Positions 15,595-24,045 of a DNA stretch of 64,000 bases are shown here, in pieces; within the stretch, counting starts at the first letter, position 1, and each line of letters starts with the position of its first letter. The notes under the pieces were generated by a model that saw nothing but the letters and a program-made list of their open reading frames with translations, was not told the DNA's origin and ran no database searches. Source of the DNA: Clostridiales bacterium (GTDB lineage: Bacteria; Bacillota; Clostridia; TANB77; CAG-508); the NCBI GenBank assembly GCA_003525075.1, contig DQFO01000008.1:159047-223046 (forward strand), in the 5' to 3' direction. Made by a program: the position numbers and the translations under genes.

Positions 15595-17520
15595 TTATTT
15601 TTTCCATTGAACAACTTTCATTCCTTTTGCAGCTCCCCATGGTGCCCCAGTAATAGAGTTCTCTTTATTCTTTATCAATATCTCTTCTAATGAAGACGTA
15701 TTATCAGAAAAACATGAATCTCCAATGCTTTTTACTGTCTTTGGGATCTCAATTTTTAAAAGACTAGGGCAATTAGTAAAGGCTGATGCTTCTATTTTTT
15801 CTATTCCTTCTGGAATTACTAATTCTTTTAAACCAGATTGCCCATAAAATGAATAATAGCCTATCGTTTTTACTTTCGAATCTAATTCTATAGTTCCATC
15901 AATCTTATACAATACACTTACTAATGTATCTTTCTTTCCATTATTCTTTTTATATAATATTTTATTTTCAACTACATAATATGGATTTTGTGAATCAATA
16001 TTAATATTTCCACTATAATTTCCAGGTCTAAACACCGAATCTATGGATTTTACGTTTTTTCCCATATTTATATTTTGAATACTATACATATAATCCAATG
16101 AATGTCCACTTATTGTTTCTAATGATTCTGGAAATGTTAATTCTTTTATTCCTGATGAAAGCTTAAATGCATAACTAGATATTGATTTTATTCCTTCTTG
16201 TATAGTGACATTTGTATTTTTTGAATAACATACTATTAATTGTCCATTATTTTTATTATACAAAATTCCATTCTCTGAAATAAAATTTGTATTTCCTGAT
16301 TTTACTTCTATATTCTCAATTGATGATGGTAATATTTTAGCTGAAATACTTTTTAAACTTGCTGGAATTACTAATTTTTTTATACCGGAATATGAACTTA
16401 TATCTGTATTAAAATACTCTACGCCATCATTAATTTCAAACACATTTTGATTTGCAAGAGCTTTTTTGGTTATAAATACTATTTCAGTTCTATTTTTATT
16501 ATACAATTTTCCAGATTCAAATATAAAATTATTGTTTTTACTTACATCTATATTAATTAAATTATAACAATCTATAAATGCTTGAGCATTTATAGATGTG
16601 ACTGTTGATGGAAGTGAAATTGATTCAACTGGTCCTCCAATAGCATTTCCTTCTATAGTTTTTAATCCTTCTTGTAATACTATCTTTTTTAGTTTACTAC
16701 AATTTCCAAATGTTAAAACAGATATAGTTTGTACATTTTTTGGTACTGTTACTTCACTTATTTGTGTATTTCTAAAAGCAAAAATTCCTATTTCTGAAAT
16801 AGAATTTGGCAAATTAATTTCTCTTAAATTAGTTGCTTGGTCAAATGCATAATGACCTATTCTTTTTAAATCACCTTCAATAACAACTCTTTCTATTTCT
16901 TTATTATATGAAAATGCATAGTCTCCTATTTCTTTTACACTTGAAGGTATTATTATTGTTTTAAGTCCTTCTACTCCTGAAAAAGCTCCCATTCCAATTT
17001 TACTTACAAGACTTGGCAATGCTAATGTTCCCTCACCATTTATTAATTTCAAATTGGCTTTAGTTGATAATAATTCTCCATCATCTGTTATATCAAATGG
17101 ATTTACCTGGATTCCTAATTGTTGCGCTGCTTTTATTTTCTTTTCATCTTTTGTTTTTATATATAATTCTCCATTTATTATTTGCAAACACTCAATATAT
17201 TCATCTGCTATATTTGGTATTATGGTTTTTATATTTCCTTTTTCATCATCTGGCTTTCCATCATATATAAGTGATTCCTTTCCAGCATTTAGACTTTCAA
17301 TAAAAAAATCATAATTTTCGACCTTTTTTTCTGCTAAATATAATTTCATTTGTTCTTTATATTGTGCTAATTCATTTTGTATTCTTGCTTGATTTGCATT
17401 ACTACTTATTCCACTATTTCCTGTTAAGGTTGATATTGTTACTCCTGCTAATATTAGCATTATTATTATTGTTACTGCTAATGCTATCAATGTTACCCCT
17501 TTATTTTCTTTTGTTTTCAT
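15595..17520 (-). CDS. Prepilin-type-anchored leucine-rich-repeat (BspA-like) surface protein
   Basis: 641 residues. The N-terminus MKTKENKGVTLIALAVTII is a prepilin-like leader: basic stretch, Lys-Gly cleavage point, then a 20-residue hydrophobic helix ending ILAGVTIS, followed by an amphipathic helix (35-66) as in type IV pilins and pseudopilins. From about 160 to the end there are some 18 LRR_5/BspA-type repeats with the pattern (I)...AF....L..I.IP.SV..IG, for example FSGVEGLKTIIIPSSVKEIGDYAF. BspA-like repeats bind host or matrix proteins in known cases. There is no sortase motif, so the pilin-like segment is the only visible anchor. AAGGAGA precedes the ATG. It is transcribed alone and divergently from the 17663 cassette. 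Confidence 0.82.
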   Translation of the reverse strand: MKTKENKGVTLIALAVTIIIMLILAGVTISTLTGNSGISSNANQARIQNELAQYKEQMKLYLAEKKVENYDFFIESLNAGKESLIYDGKPDDEKGNIKTIIPNIADEYIECLQIINGELYIKTKDEKKIKAAQQLGIQVNPFDITDDGELLSTKANLKLINGEGTLALPSLVSKIGMGAFSGVEGLKTIIIPSSVKEIGDYAFSYNKEIERVVIEGDLKRIGHYAFDQATNLREINLPNSISEIGIFAFRNTQISEVTVPKNVQTISVLTFGNCSKLKKIVLQEGLKTIEGNAIGGPVESISLPSTVTSINAQAFIDCYNLINIDVSKNNNFIFESGKLYNKNRTEIVFITKKALANQNVFEINDGVEYFNTDISSYSGIKKLVIPASLKSISAKILPSSIENIEVKSGNTNFISENGILYNKNNGQLIVCYSKNTNVTIQEGIKSISSYAFKLSSGIKELTFPESLETISGHSLDYMYSIQNINMGKNVKSIDSVFRPGNYSGNINIDSQNPYYVVENKILYKKNNGKKDTLVSVLYKIDGTIELDSKVKTIGYYSFYGQSGLKELVIPEGIEKIEASAFTNCPSLLKIEIPKTVKSIGDSCFSDNTSSLEEILIKNKENSITGAPWGAAKGMKVVQWKK

Positions 17521-17576
17521 ACTGTTCTCCTTTGTTCATTAAGCACAATACTTAATATATTTTTTTATTAATTCTA

Positions 17577-17605
17577 TTGAAAATAAAAGACTTCTATGTT
17601 ATAAT
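17577..17605 (+). promoter_or_regulatory. Promoter of the 17.7-kb cassette
   Basis: TTGAAA (17577-17582), 17-bp spacer, perfect TATAAT (17600-17605). The short leader carries a TGAAGC/GCTTCA hairpin (17617-17634) before the GAGAGG ribosome binding site. Confidence 0.8.
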
Positions 17606-17662
17606 AAGAAATTGTGTGAAGCCAATCCGCTTCATAATTTTATAAAATGAGAGGTATATCTT

Positions 17663-18088
17663 ATGATGATGCAAAACTTGGCCGCTTATTTCTCTTCTCT
17701 CAGCCATGCTGAACGGAAAAAATTAGTCGAAAACCACGCCAAAGAAATCGCAACTTGGGTTATCAAGGGCGATGGGTATATCATTGTTGGTGTTAAAGAT
17801 AACATCAATTTCAATTCGCCTGAACTTGAATCTGCAATTGATTTGTGCCTTTTGTACAAATACGGCATTGCACGGTCTTCTAAGAATTTGGGAAAGCATC
17901 GGCTTTATTATTCTATGAAGTTGCCTGCAAAGAAAATCGAAAAAATTGAAAAACACGTAATCGAGTTTGAAATTCCCGAACTCGAAAAACAAGCAAAAGA
18001 AGCTACAAAAATAAAAGAAGCACAGGAGAACTTTCTCAAATGTGTTTTGGGTGATGAACTTTGGGATGCCATTTTTGGCAACAATTAA
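17663..18088 (+). CDS. Orphan 141-residue protein in a compositionally distinct single-gene cassette
   Basis: Not recognised. A mainly soluble protein: LSHAERKKLVENHAKEIATWVI (helical), KGDGYIIVGVKDNINFNSPELESAIDLCLLYKYGIA, then a charged helical segment (about 90-120) and a short C-terminus with LGDELWDAIFG. No signal peptide or membrane segment. GC is 27/60 at 17701-17760, far above neighbours. The start has three ATGs in a row; the first (17663) sits 8 bases after GAGG. It carries its own promoter and is followed by a large hairpin belonging to the adjacent IS-like element, so it is an isolated unit probably acquired horizontally. Confidence 0.7.
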   Translation: MMMQNLAAYFSSLSHAERKKLVENHAKEIATWVIKGDGYIIVGVKDNINFNSPELESAIDLCLLYKYGIARSSKNLGKHRLYYSMKLPAKKIEKIEKHVIEFEIPELEKQAKEATKIKEAQENFLKCVLGDELWDAIFGNN

Positions 18089-18121
18089 AATATAAAAGAG
18101 GATGTAAAAAAAGTCCAATAG

Positions 18122-18168
18122 AAAAATTAGATTTAAGTTAAAATTTTGACTTAAATCTAATTTTTTTA
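18122..18168 (+). terminator. Terminator after the 17.7-kb cassette (within the IS remnant)
   Basis: Near-perfect 17-bp stem AAAATTAGATTTAAGT/ACTTAAATCTAATTTT, 9-base AT loop, then seven T. It can terminate transcripts from either side. Confidence 0.7.
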
Positions 18169-18296
18169 TTATTAAATTAATTTGAATTTTTAATTTAATA
18201 AGTACATTTTTTTGCACCACAAATGGTAATTTTAATTGTTTTGGTTTATAATTATTATTGGTATGATTAGTTAATTTCATATATAAATTATATCAT

Positions 18297-18331
18297 AAAA
18301 GCCTTATTTTTCAATAAATATAGGCTTTTTT
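18297..18331 (-). terminator. Terminator-like hairpin downstream of the 18.4-kb gene
   Basis: AAAAGCCT...AGGCTTTTTT with additional AT pairing inside; T runs on both strands. It lies within the IS remnant and could end transcription of the gene at 18406-19344. Confidence 0.5.
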
Positions 18332-18405
18332 CTATACAAAAAATGAGTAAATTTCTTCACTTATTTTTTTGTTGGAACTTTTTTTACAGCCCCTATATGT
18401 TTTAA

Positions 18406-19344
18406 CTATATTCTTTCATCATCTTTATTTTCATCTCTGCTTGCATTCATTTGTTCTATAATTTTATCTATTTCTTCTATTGCAGTTGATTTGCTATCAC
18501 TTAAGTGTGAAAATTCTTCTTTTCTAAACTCTCCATTATTTGAAATAAACTCCATAAAATCTTTTCTTGAATCCACTTTTTCTTCTGGTATTTTACTTTT
18601 CTTTATTGCAAAAACATCAAGTTGACTATGAACAAAATTTTCAACAAATTCTAAATTCATAAATAAATTATTCTTTCGTAAAAATCGTGCAACTCTTTGT
18701 TTTAGTGTAAAGTCTTCATTTTGTGGTACTTCTAATTCTTTATTTCTAAAGTATGTTATCATCTCGTCTAAATTAGAATTCATCATTCTAATAATACCTT
18801 CGATATCTGGATTTTTTTCTATAAGATTATTATAAACATATTGAATGGTCTCCCATGCATTATTCGCATTAGGAATTACTAGTTTTGATATTTTCTTTGG
18901 AGATATATCATGGCCTTCCTTCCCTTTTATATCGAAATTAGAGCCTAGCCCATTTATTTCTTCTGGCAAAAAATCTTCTCCCTCTTTTGCATCAACAACC
19001 AAATATACTTCATTTTCAAATTTTCTTTTTAATGCTTCATATACTATTTCTTTAGGTATCAGATCTGTGCTAGAAAAATCTTTTATATCAAAATACTTTT
19101 TGTAACCTTCTGGAATATCACATATTTTAGCATGTTCAAATTCCCATATAAAAGAATTTTTTATTCCTAATATTCCTTTTACTCCTTGTGAAAAACATAC
19201 TCTTGATTTATCATCTACTAATTTTGAAGCATCACCAATTTGAGCTTTTAAACCATTTTGGGCTATAGATTTTAAATTACCCTTCTCTGTAAAATGAAAA
19301 TATGCATTATTCATGTCTATATCTTTTATATTTTTTCTTTTCAT
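18406..19344 (-). CDS. Protein of unknown function with a possible ART-like N-terminus
   Basis: 312 soluble residues, family not recognised. The N-terminus NNAYFHFTEKGNLKSIAQNGL has the His-x-Thr...Ser-Ile...Asn-Gly-Leu pattern seen at the start of several ADP-ribosyltransferase-like folds (for example DarT/DUF4433 and Tpt1-like proteins), and AYFHFT...GLKAQIG...SRVCFSQGVKGIL continues in a compatible way. The middle (about 150-200) contains KLVIPNANNAWETIQYVYNNLIEK, and the C-terminal 100 residues are charged and helical. The ART link is only a pattern resemblance. AUGAGGUU six bases upstream favours the ATG at 19342-19344 over the one at 19356. It lies between the IS remnant and the DUF4143 ATPase, a region of accessory genes. 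Confidence 0.6.
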   Translation of the reverse strand: MKRKNIKDIDMNNAYFHFTEKGNLKSIAQNGLKAQIGDASKLVDDKSRVCFSQGVKGILGIKNSFIWEFEHAKICDIPEGYKKYFDIKDFSSTDLIPKEIVYEALKRKFENEVYLVVDAKEGEDFLPEEINGLGSNFDIKGKEGHDISPKKISKLVIPNANNAWETIQYVYNNLIEKNPDIEGIIRMMNSNLDEMITYFRNKELEVPQNEDFTLKQRVARFLRKNNLFMNLEFVENFVHSQLDVFAIKKSKIPEEKVDSRKDFMEFISNNGEFRKEEFSHLSDSKSTAIEEIDKIIEQMNASRDENKDDERI

Positions 19345-19429
19345 ATTTAACCTCATTCTTTCTTTCAGATTATAAAAAAATCAAATTTAACATAGCAAAA
19401 AATATTTTTGCAAATGAGCTACACTTATT

Positions 19430-20704
19430 TTAATTTTTCAAACATCCAATTGGTACTACATAAACTCCATCATCTCTTTTATATGCATAATTTCCTGTTG
19501 CTGTTAATACCATTAAAAATGATGGATTTTTCATTTTGGTTATATCAATTTTTGAATACATTTTTTTCAAGTTTTCCGCACCTTCATTTATTAATTTATC
19601 ACCACCTAATTTAATTTCTATTAATCCATATAAGCCGTTTCTTAAATGAATTACTGCATCACATTCTAAATCATTTGCATCTCTATAATGGTATACACTT
19701 CCATTTATACTTTCTGCATATATTCTTAAATCTCTAATACATAATGTTTCAAATATTAATCCAAATGTATTCAAATCTCCTATTAAATCATTTGGACCTA
19801 ATCCTAATGCTGCTGTAGCAATTGATGGATCTATAAAATATCTTGTGTCTGCTGTTCTTATAGCAGTTTTACTTCTTAAATTAGGATTCCAAGCTGGTGC
19901 TTCTTCAACCACAAAAATTTTCTTTAATGCATTAATATATGAAAGTACAGTATCTGTATCCAAAGAAAATGAATCATTTATAATCATATCATTTTTTAAT
20001 GGCTCATTAGATACTTGACTTCCTAAGTTTCTTGCATATGCTCTCATTAATTTTTTTGCTCTTTCAGGATTTCTGTTTACATTATCTACTCTCGAAATAT
20101 CTGATTGTACTATTGCATCATAATAGTCAAAAGCTTGCTCTAGTGCAATATCTTTATCCATAAAAATACTTCTTGGCCATCCTCCTCTACAACACAAATA
20201 TGCAATATCTTGTAAACTTAAATTATTAGTTCCTGTAATATTATCATTTTCTTGAAATAACATCTCTAAACTTATATTCCCATTTGACTCCCCTGATTCA
20301 TATAGACTCATTGGCCTCATTAGTAACCATGCAAATCTGCCTGTTCCAGTATGTGTTACTTCATCCATATTGACTGGTACTGCTGAACCCGTTAATATAA
20401 ATTGCCCTTCTAAATTTCTATGATCAATTTCAAACCTTACTGCATCCCATAATTTAGGAGCAATCTGCCATTCATCAATTAATCTTGGCGTATTCCCATT
20501 TAATAATAAACTTGGATTTATATCTGCTAGTGTTAAATTTTGTTCTTTATCTTCTGGCTTTGCCATATACAATATACTATTTGAAATTTGTTCTGCTGTT
20601 GTGGTTTTTCCACACCATTTGGGTCCTTGAATTAATACTGCTCCTTTTCCTTTTAATTTTTTTTCTAATATTGAATCTGCAATTCTATTTATATATTTTT
20701 TCAT
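19430..20704 (-). CDS. AAA ATPase with C-terminal DUF4143 domain
   Basis: AAA_14/DUF4143 protein of 424 residues: Walker A GPKWCGKTT (near 28-36), Walker B-like RLIDEWQIAP, sensor ILTGSA, then a winged-helix segment and the DUF4143 domain with a PD-(D/E)xK-like core near the C-terminus (DLECDAVIHLRNGLYGLIEIKLGG, giving D-x-V..E-I-K). Such proteins are common in mobile or defence-related regions of bacteria and archaea; their cellular role is unknown. The chosen start MKKYINRIADSIL matches usual family N-termini and has GAGAG upstream; in-frame ATGs 12 and 27 bases earlier are alternatives. It has a clear promoter with three direct repeats just upstream. Confidence 0.8.
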   Translation of the reverse strand: MKKYINRIADSILEKKLKGKGAVLIQGPKWCGKTTTAEQISNSILYMAKPEDKEQNLTLADINPSLLLNGNTPRLIDEWQIAPKLWDAVRFEIDHRNLEGQFILTGSAVPVNMDEVTHTGTGRFAWLLMRPMSLYESGESNGNISLEMLFQENDNITGTNNLSLQDIAYLCCRGGWPRSIFMDKDIALEQAFDYYDAIVQSDISRVDNVNRNPERAKKLMRAYARNLGSQVSNEPLKNDMIINDSFSLDTDTVLSYINALKKIFVVEEAPAWNPNLRSKTAIRTADTRYFIDPSIATAALGLGPNDLIGDLNTFGLIFETLCIRDLRIYAESINGSVYHYRDANDLECDAVIHLRNGLYGLIEIKLGGDKLINEGAENLKKMYSKIDITKMKNPSFLMVLTATGNYAYKRDDGVYVVPIGCLKN

Positions 20705-20769
20705 TTTTACTCTCATTCCTATCTTTTTCACTATAAAATTAGTTCTCTAATATTTTAACTAATTTTTTT

Positions 20770-20798
20770 ATTATATCATATTTTTTATATAGTTTCAA
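20770..20798 (-). promoter_or_regulatory. Promoter of the DUF4143 ATPase gene
   Basis: Minus strand TTGAAA (20793-20798), 17-bp spacer, perfect TATAAT (20770-20775). The early transcript can form a 9-bp AAATTAGTT/AACTAATTT hairpin. Confidence 0.8.
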
Positions 20799-20800
20799 TA

Positions 20801-20860
20801 TTTTTCGGTTATTTAAGGCAAATTTTTTCGGTCATTTATAGACATTTTTTTCGGTTATTT
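20801..20860. repeat. Three 14-bp direct repeats with exact 23-bp period
   Basis: TTTTTCGGTTATTT at 20801-20814 and 20847-20860 and TTTTTCGGTCATTT at 20824-20837; starts are exactly 23 bp apart. The first copy begins 3 bp upstream of the -35 box of the ATPase promoter. This is the layout of tandem regulator sites. Confidence 0.8.
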
Positions 20861-20898
20861 GTGCTTTTCTACATAAGTGTCATTTAAAAAGCTAACAT

Positions 20899-20929
20899 AA
20901 AAGACCATTCCTATCGGAACAGTCTTTTT
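20899..20929 (-). terminator. Terminator of the dnaG-rpoD operon
   Basis: Minus strand 13-bp stem (arms 20916-20928 and 20899-20911, two G-T pairs), loop GATA, short T run, directly after the rpoD stop. Confidence 0.75.
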
Positions 20930-20932
20930 ATA

Positions 20933-22096
20933 TTAATTCATATAATCTCTTAATTTTTTGCTTCTACTTGGATGACGAAGTTTTCTCAAAGCTTTAGCTT
21001 CAATCTGACGAATTCTTTCCCTTGTTACATCAAATTCTTTTCCTACTTCTTCAAGTGTTCTTGCTTTTCCATCATCAAGTCCAAATCTTAATCTTAAAAC
21101 TTTTGCTTCTCTTGGTGTTAATGTTTTCATTACTTCTTCCAATTGTTCTCTTAATAATGTATATGATGCTGCATCTTGTGGTGCTGGCGAATCTTCATCT
21201 TGAATAAAGTCTCCTAAATGACTATCGTCTTCTTCACCAATTGGTGTTTCTAATGAAACTGGATCTTGTGCAATTTTTTGAATTTCCATTACTTTTTCAA
21301 CTGACATATCCATTTCTTTAGCTATTTCTTCTGGCGTTGGCTCTCTGCCTAATTGTTGTAATAAGTGTCTTGATGTACGAATTAATCTATTTATTGTTTC
21401 TACCATGTGTACTGGAATTCTTATTGTACGTGCTTGGTCAGCAATAGCTCTTGTAATAGCTTGTCTAATCCACCATGTTGCATAAGTACTAAACTTAAAT
21501 CCTTTTGTATAATCAAATTTTTCTACTGCTTTTATTAATCCCATGTTTCCTTCTTGTATTAAGTCTAAGAATAACATTCCTCTTCCAACGTATTTTTTAG
21601 CAATACTTACTACTAATCTAAGGTTTGCTTCTGCTAATTCTTGTTTTGCTTCTTCATCACCTTCTAATATTCTTTTTGCTAATTCAAGTTCTTTGTCATA
21701 AGATAATAATGGTATTTTTCCAATTTCTCTTAAATACATTCTTACTGGATCATCAACACTTATTCCTTCATAACTTGTTTCTGTTATTTCATCTAATTTT
21801 AAATTTTCAACTTCTTTTAAGTCATCAATGTCTGGCTCATCTTCAAAATCATCATTTAAAATATTAACTCCCATTTCTTCAAATGCATCAAAAACTTTAT
21901 CTATTTGATCTGGATTTGTATTTTCTAGTTCTTTGGCTAATTCTTCATATGTTATTTTTCCTTTTGCCTTAGCTTTTTTTACAATTTCTTGAACCTTTTC
22001 TGCATCTAATTTTTCATCTTTCTTTTCTACTTTTACATCTTTCATTTCTTCTAATTTCTCTTGATTTTCCATTTCTTCTCCAATTTTCTTACTCAC
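20933..22096 (-). CDS. rpoD: Primary sigma factor RpoD (SigA)
   Basis: Housekeeping sigma-70. The 387 residues contain region 1.2 (DPVRMYLREIGKIPLL), region 2 (LDLIQEGNMGLIKAVEKFDYTKGFKFSTYATWWIRQAITRAI), region 3 (RIPVHMVETINRLIR) and region 4 (VLRLRFGLDDGKARTLEEVGKEFDVTRERIRQIEAKALRKLRHPSRS). The N-terminus is short and acidic, as in Firmicutes. The start is a GTG (22094-22096) with AGGGGTG seven bases upstream. It lies 12 bp after dnaG, the conserved macromolecular-synthesis operon order dnaG-rpoD. Confidence 0.97.
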   Translation of the reverse strand: MSKKIGEEMENQEKLEEMKDVKVEKKDEKLDAEKVQEIVKKAKAKGKITYEELAKELENTNPDQIDKVFDAFEEMGVNILNDDFEDEPDIDDLKEVENLKLDEITETSYEGISVDDPVRMYLREIGKIPLLSYDKELELAKRILEGDEEAKQELAEANLRLVVSIAKKYVGRGMLFLDLIQEGNMGLIKAVEKFDYTKGFKFSTYATWWIRQAITRAIADQARTIRIPVHMVETINRLIRTSRHLLQQLGREPTPEEIAKEMDMSVEKVMEIQKIAQDPVSLETPIGEEDDSHLGDFIQDEDSPAPQDAASYTLLREQLEEVMKTLTPREAKVLRLRFGLDDGKARTLEEVGKEFDVTRERIRQIEAKALRKLRHPSRSKKLRDYMN

Positions 22097-22108
22097 GAAA
22101 ATTCACCC

Positions 22109-23899
22109 CTACTTAATTTTAGCTAATGCAATTATTATATTACTTAGCTCTTTACTTAATTCTTTTTTTGTTTCCCCATCTTGTTCATTTTCTAATTTTT
22201 TTAATATATCTTTTTTCTGACTTTCTAGTCTTTCTCTTTCGTATTTTAATAATATATCATCAACAGCTTTATCAATATTTTCTATTTCATAATCTGTTGC
22301 CATTACCTTAGTAATATGATTTTGAGTTTGTTCATCAAATTCATCTATCAATTTATTAACATTTGTATCTTGTTTCTCTAATTCTTCATATAATTTTTCT
22401 GCAATTTTTCTATTTGTTTCATCTTTAAAATCTTGTGGTTTGATTTTTTCTTTTATTTTTTGAAAGATTTTTTGATTTGCATCAAGTAATAATGCTATTA
22501 TTGTATCTTCCCTGTTTTTTAAATCTTCATCTATAATATTTTCTTCATTTTCTATTTTTTTAGCAATTTGCGTTTTTACTGCTTTTCCTTGTAATAAATT
22601 GTCTGCTTTTGAGTTAGTATAAATTAATTTATTTACTTCTGCATAAATTGCTTCTTTTGAAATATTATAACCACTTGCTATTTTTTCTATGTATATTTCT
22701 CTTTCCATTGTATTGTCTACTTTTGCTAGTATTTTTGCAATTTCGTTTAAGAATTTTATTTTATCTGATGTATTCTCTAAATTAATATCTTTTTTTAGAT
22801 TTCTTACTTTAAATTCGACTAATGATATTGCATTATCCATTGCTAATTTGAATCTACCTTCTCCAAATTTTACAATGAATTCATCTGGATCTTTTGCTCC
22901 TTCTATTTGCAATACTCTCATGTCACATCCCATTTTTTGTAGTATTTCCATTGATCTTGCTACAGCTGTTTGTCCAGCTCCATCTGCATCAAATCCAAGT
23001 ATAACTTGTTCTGTACTTTTTCTTAACAACCAACCTTGTTGCTCTGTTAATGCTGTTCCTAATGCTGCTACTACATTTTTTACACCTCTTTGGTGTAATG
23101 ATATGACATCCATATATCCTTCTACTATTAATAGTCTTTTACTACATTCTGTTTTTGCAATATTTAGCCCAAATAAATGTCTTCCTTTACTATATACAAC
23201 ATTTTCTGGTGAATTTATATATTTTGGTTTTGAATCATCTAAAACTCTTCCTCCAAATGCTATTACTTTTCCTCTAATATCACATATTGGAATCATTAGT
23301 CTATTTCTATACATGTCTATATATTGTCCTCTATCATTTCTAATGACTAGTCCTGATTCTAACATTTCTTTTTCATTAAAACCTTGTGCTTTTAATTGTT
23401 TATATAATTCATCAAATCTTCCTGAAAATCCTATTTTATATGTTTCTAATGTTGATTGTGTTAGTTTTCTTTTTTTTACATATTCTTGTGCCATTTTTGC
23501 TGTTGGCTTGTACAAATTTTGATGATAATATTCTGCTGTAAATTGATTTATTTTATATATTTTGGCTTTTAATTCTTCTCTTGCTGTATCTTCTGCATTT
23601 TCTATTGTTGGTAATTGTATATTTGCTTTTTCTGCTAATTGTTCAACTGCTTCTTTGAAGCCTATTCCTTCTATTTTCATCAGAAATGAATATACATTTC
23701 CTCCAACTCCACACCCAAAACAGTGAAATATTTGCCTGTCTGGTGATACTGAAAATGATGGAGATTTTTCATTATGAAATGGACATAGTCCAAAATAGTT
23801 TCTTCCTTTTCGAGTCAAATGGACATATTGTGATATTACATCTACAACATCGTTGTTTTGTCTTACTTGTTCTATAATTTCTTCACTATAACGTGCCAT
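22109..23899 (-). CDS. dnaG: DNA primase
   Basis: Synthesises RNA primers for replication with the DnaB-type helicase. The 596 residues show the zinc-binding CPFHNEKSPSFSVSPDRQIFHCFGCGVGG (Cys-His-Cys-Cys, about 40-67), the RNA polymerase core with TOPRIM (LLIVEGYMDVISLHQRGVKNVVAALGTAL; GFDADGAGQTA) and a divergent C-terminal helicase-binding region rich in coiled coil. Start ATG after GGAGGAAA. It is followed directly by rpoD. A SigH-like promoter motif lies upstream. Confidence 0.97.
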   Translation of the reverse strand: MARYSEEIIEQVRQNNDVVDVISQYVHLTRKGRNYFGLCPFHNEKSPSFSVSPDRQIFHCFGCGVGGNVYSFLMKIEGIGFKEAVEQLAEKANIQLPTIENAEDTAREELKAKIYKINQFTAEYYHQNLYKPTAKMAQEYVKKRKLTQSTLETYKIGFSGRFDELYKQLKAQGFNEKEMLESGLVIRNDRGQYIDMYRNRLMIPICDIRGKVIAFGGRVLDDSKPKYINSPENVVYSKGRHLFGLNIAKTECSKRLLIVEGYMDVISLHQRGVKNVVAALGTALTEQQGWLLRKSTEQVILGFDADGAGQTAVARSMEILQKMGCDMRVLQIEGAKDPDEFIVKFGEGRFKLAMDNAISLVEFKVRNLKKDINLENTSDKIKFLNEIAKILAKVDNTMEREIYIEKIASGYNISKEAIYAEVNKLIYTNSKADNLLQGKAVKTQIAKKIENEENIIDEDLKNREDTIIALLLDANQKIFQKIKEKIKPQDFKDETNRKIAEKLYEELEKQDTNVNKLIDEFDEQTQNHITKVMATDYEIENIDKAVDDILLKYERERLESQKKDILKKLENEQDGETKKELSKELSNIIIALAKIK

Positions 23900-23967
23900 T
23901 TTCCTCCACTCCTATACTTTCTTATTATTGCTTAAAATCATCATTTCCGTTTTTCGTACATATATAT

Positions 23968-23994
23968 TATTCGACGAATTTTACATAATTCCCT
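23968..23994 (-). promoter_or_regulatory. SigH-type promoter for dnaG-rpoD
   Basis: Minus strand GAGGGAATT (23986-23994), 11-bp spacer, GTCGAAT (23968-23974). This matches the SigH consensus RNAGGAWWW-N11-12-RNNGAAT at all but one position. In Bacillus subtilis the corresponding sigA operon has a SigH promoter. The -10 overlaps a small palindrome ATTCG-A-CGAAT. Confidence 0.6.
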
Positions 23995-24045
23995 CTTTTT
24001 TTGAGAATTTTTTTCTTCATTTGTTTCTAATTTATTATTTCTATA

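Larger units (their letters stand above)
18103..18391. mobile_element. IS-derived remnant or MITE with terminal inverted repeats
   Basis: TGTAAAAAAAGTCCAA at 18103-18118 is mirrored by the complement of GTTGGAACTTTTTTTACA at 18371-18388 with one single-base indel, enclosing about 290 bp. Inside are a long hairpin (18122-18168) and a second terminator-like hairpin. On the minus strand from 18280 a short reading frame begins MKLTNHTNNNYKPKQLKLPF, reminiscent of the N-termini of IS1182-type transposases (a Q-L-x-L-P motif), and then becomes low-complexity. The rest of a transposase is missing, so this is a deletion derivative. The family call is inference. Confidence 0.5.

Noticed and set aside
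17723..18280. 185-residue minus-strand frame overlapping the 17.7-kb cassette
   Set aside because: Only its first ~30 residues look like a transposase N-terminus; the rest is low-complexity read-through antisense to the cassette gene. Treated as part of the IS remnant.
20801..20860. Direct repeats as a CRISPR array
   Set aside because: Repeat units of 14 bp with 9-bp gaps are far too short for repeat-spacer units and there are no cas genes.
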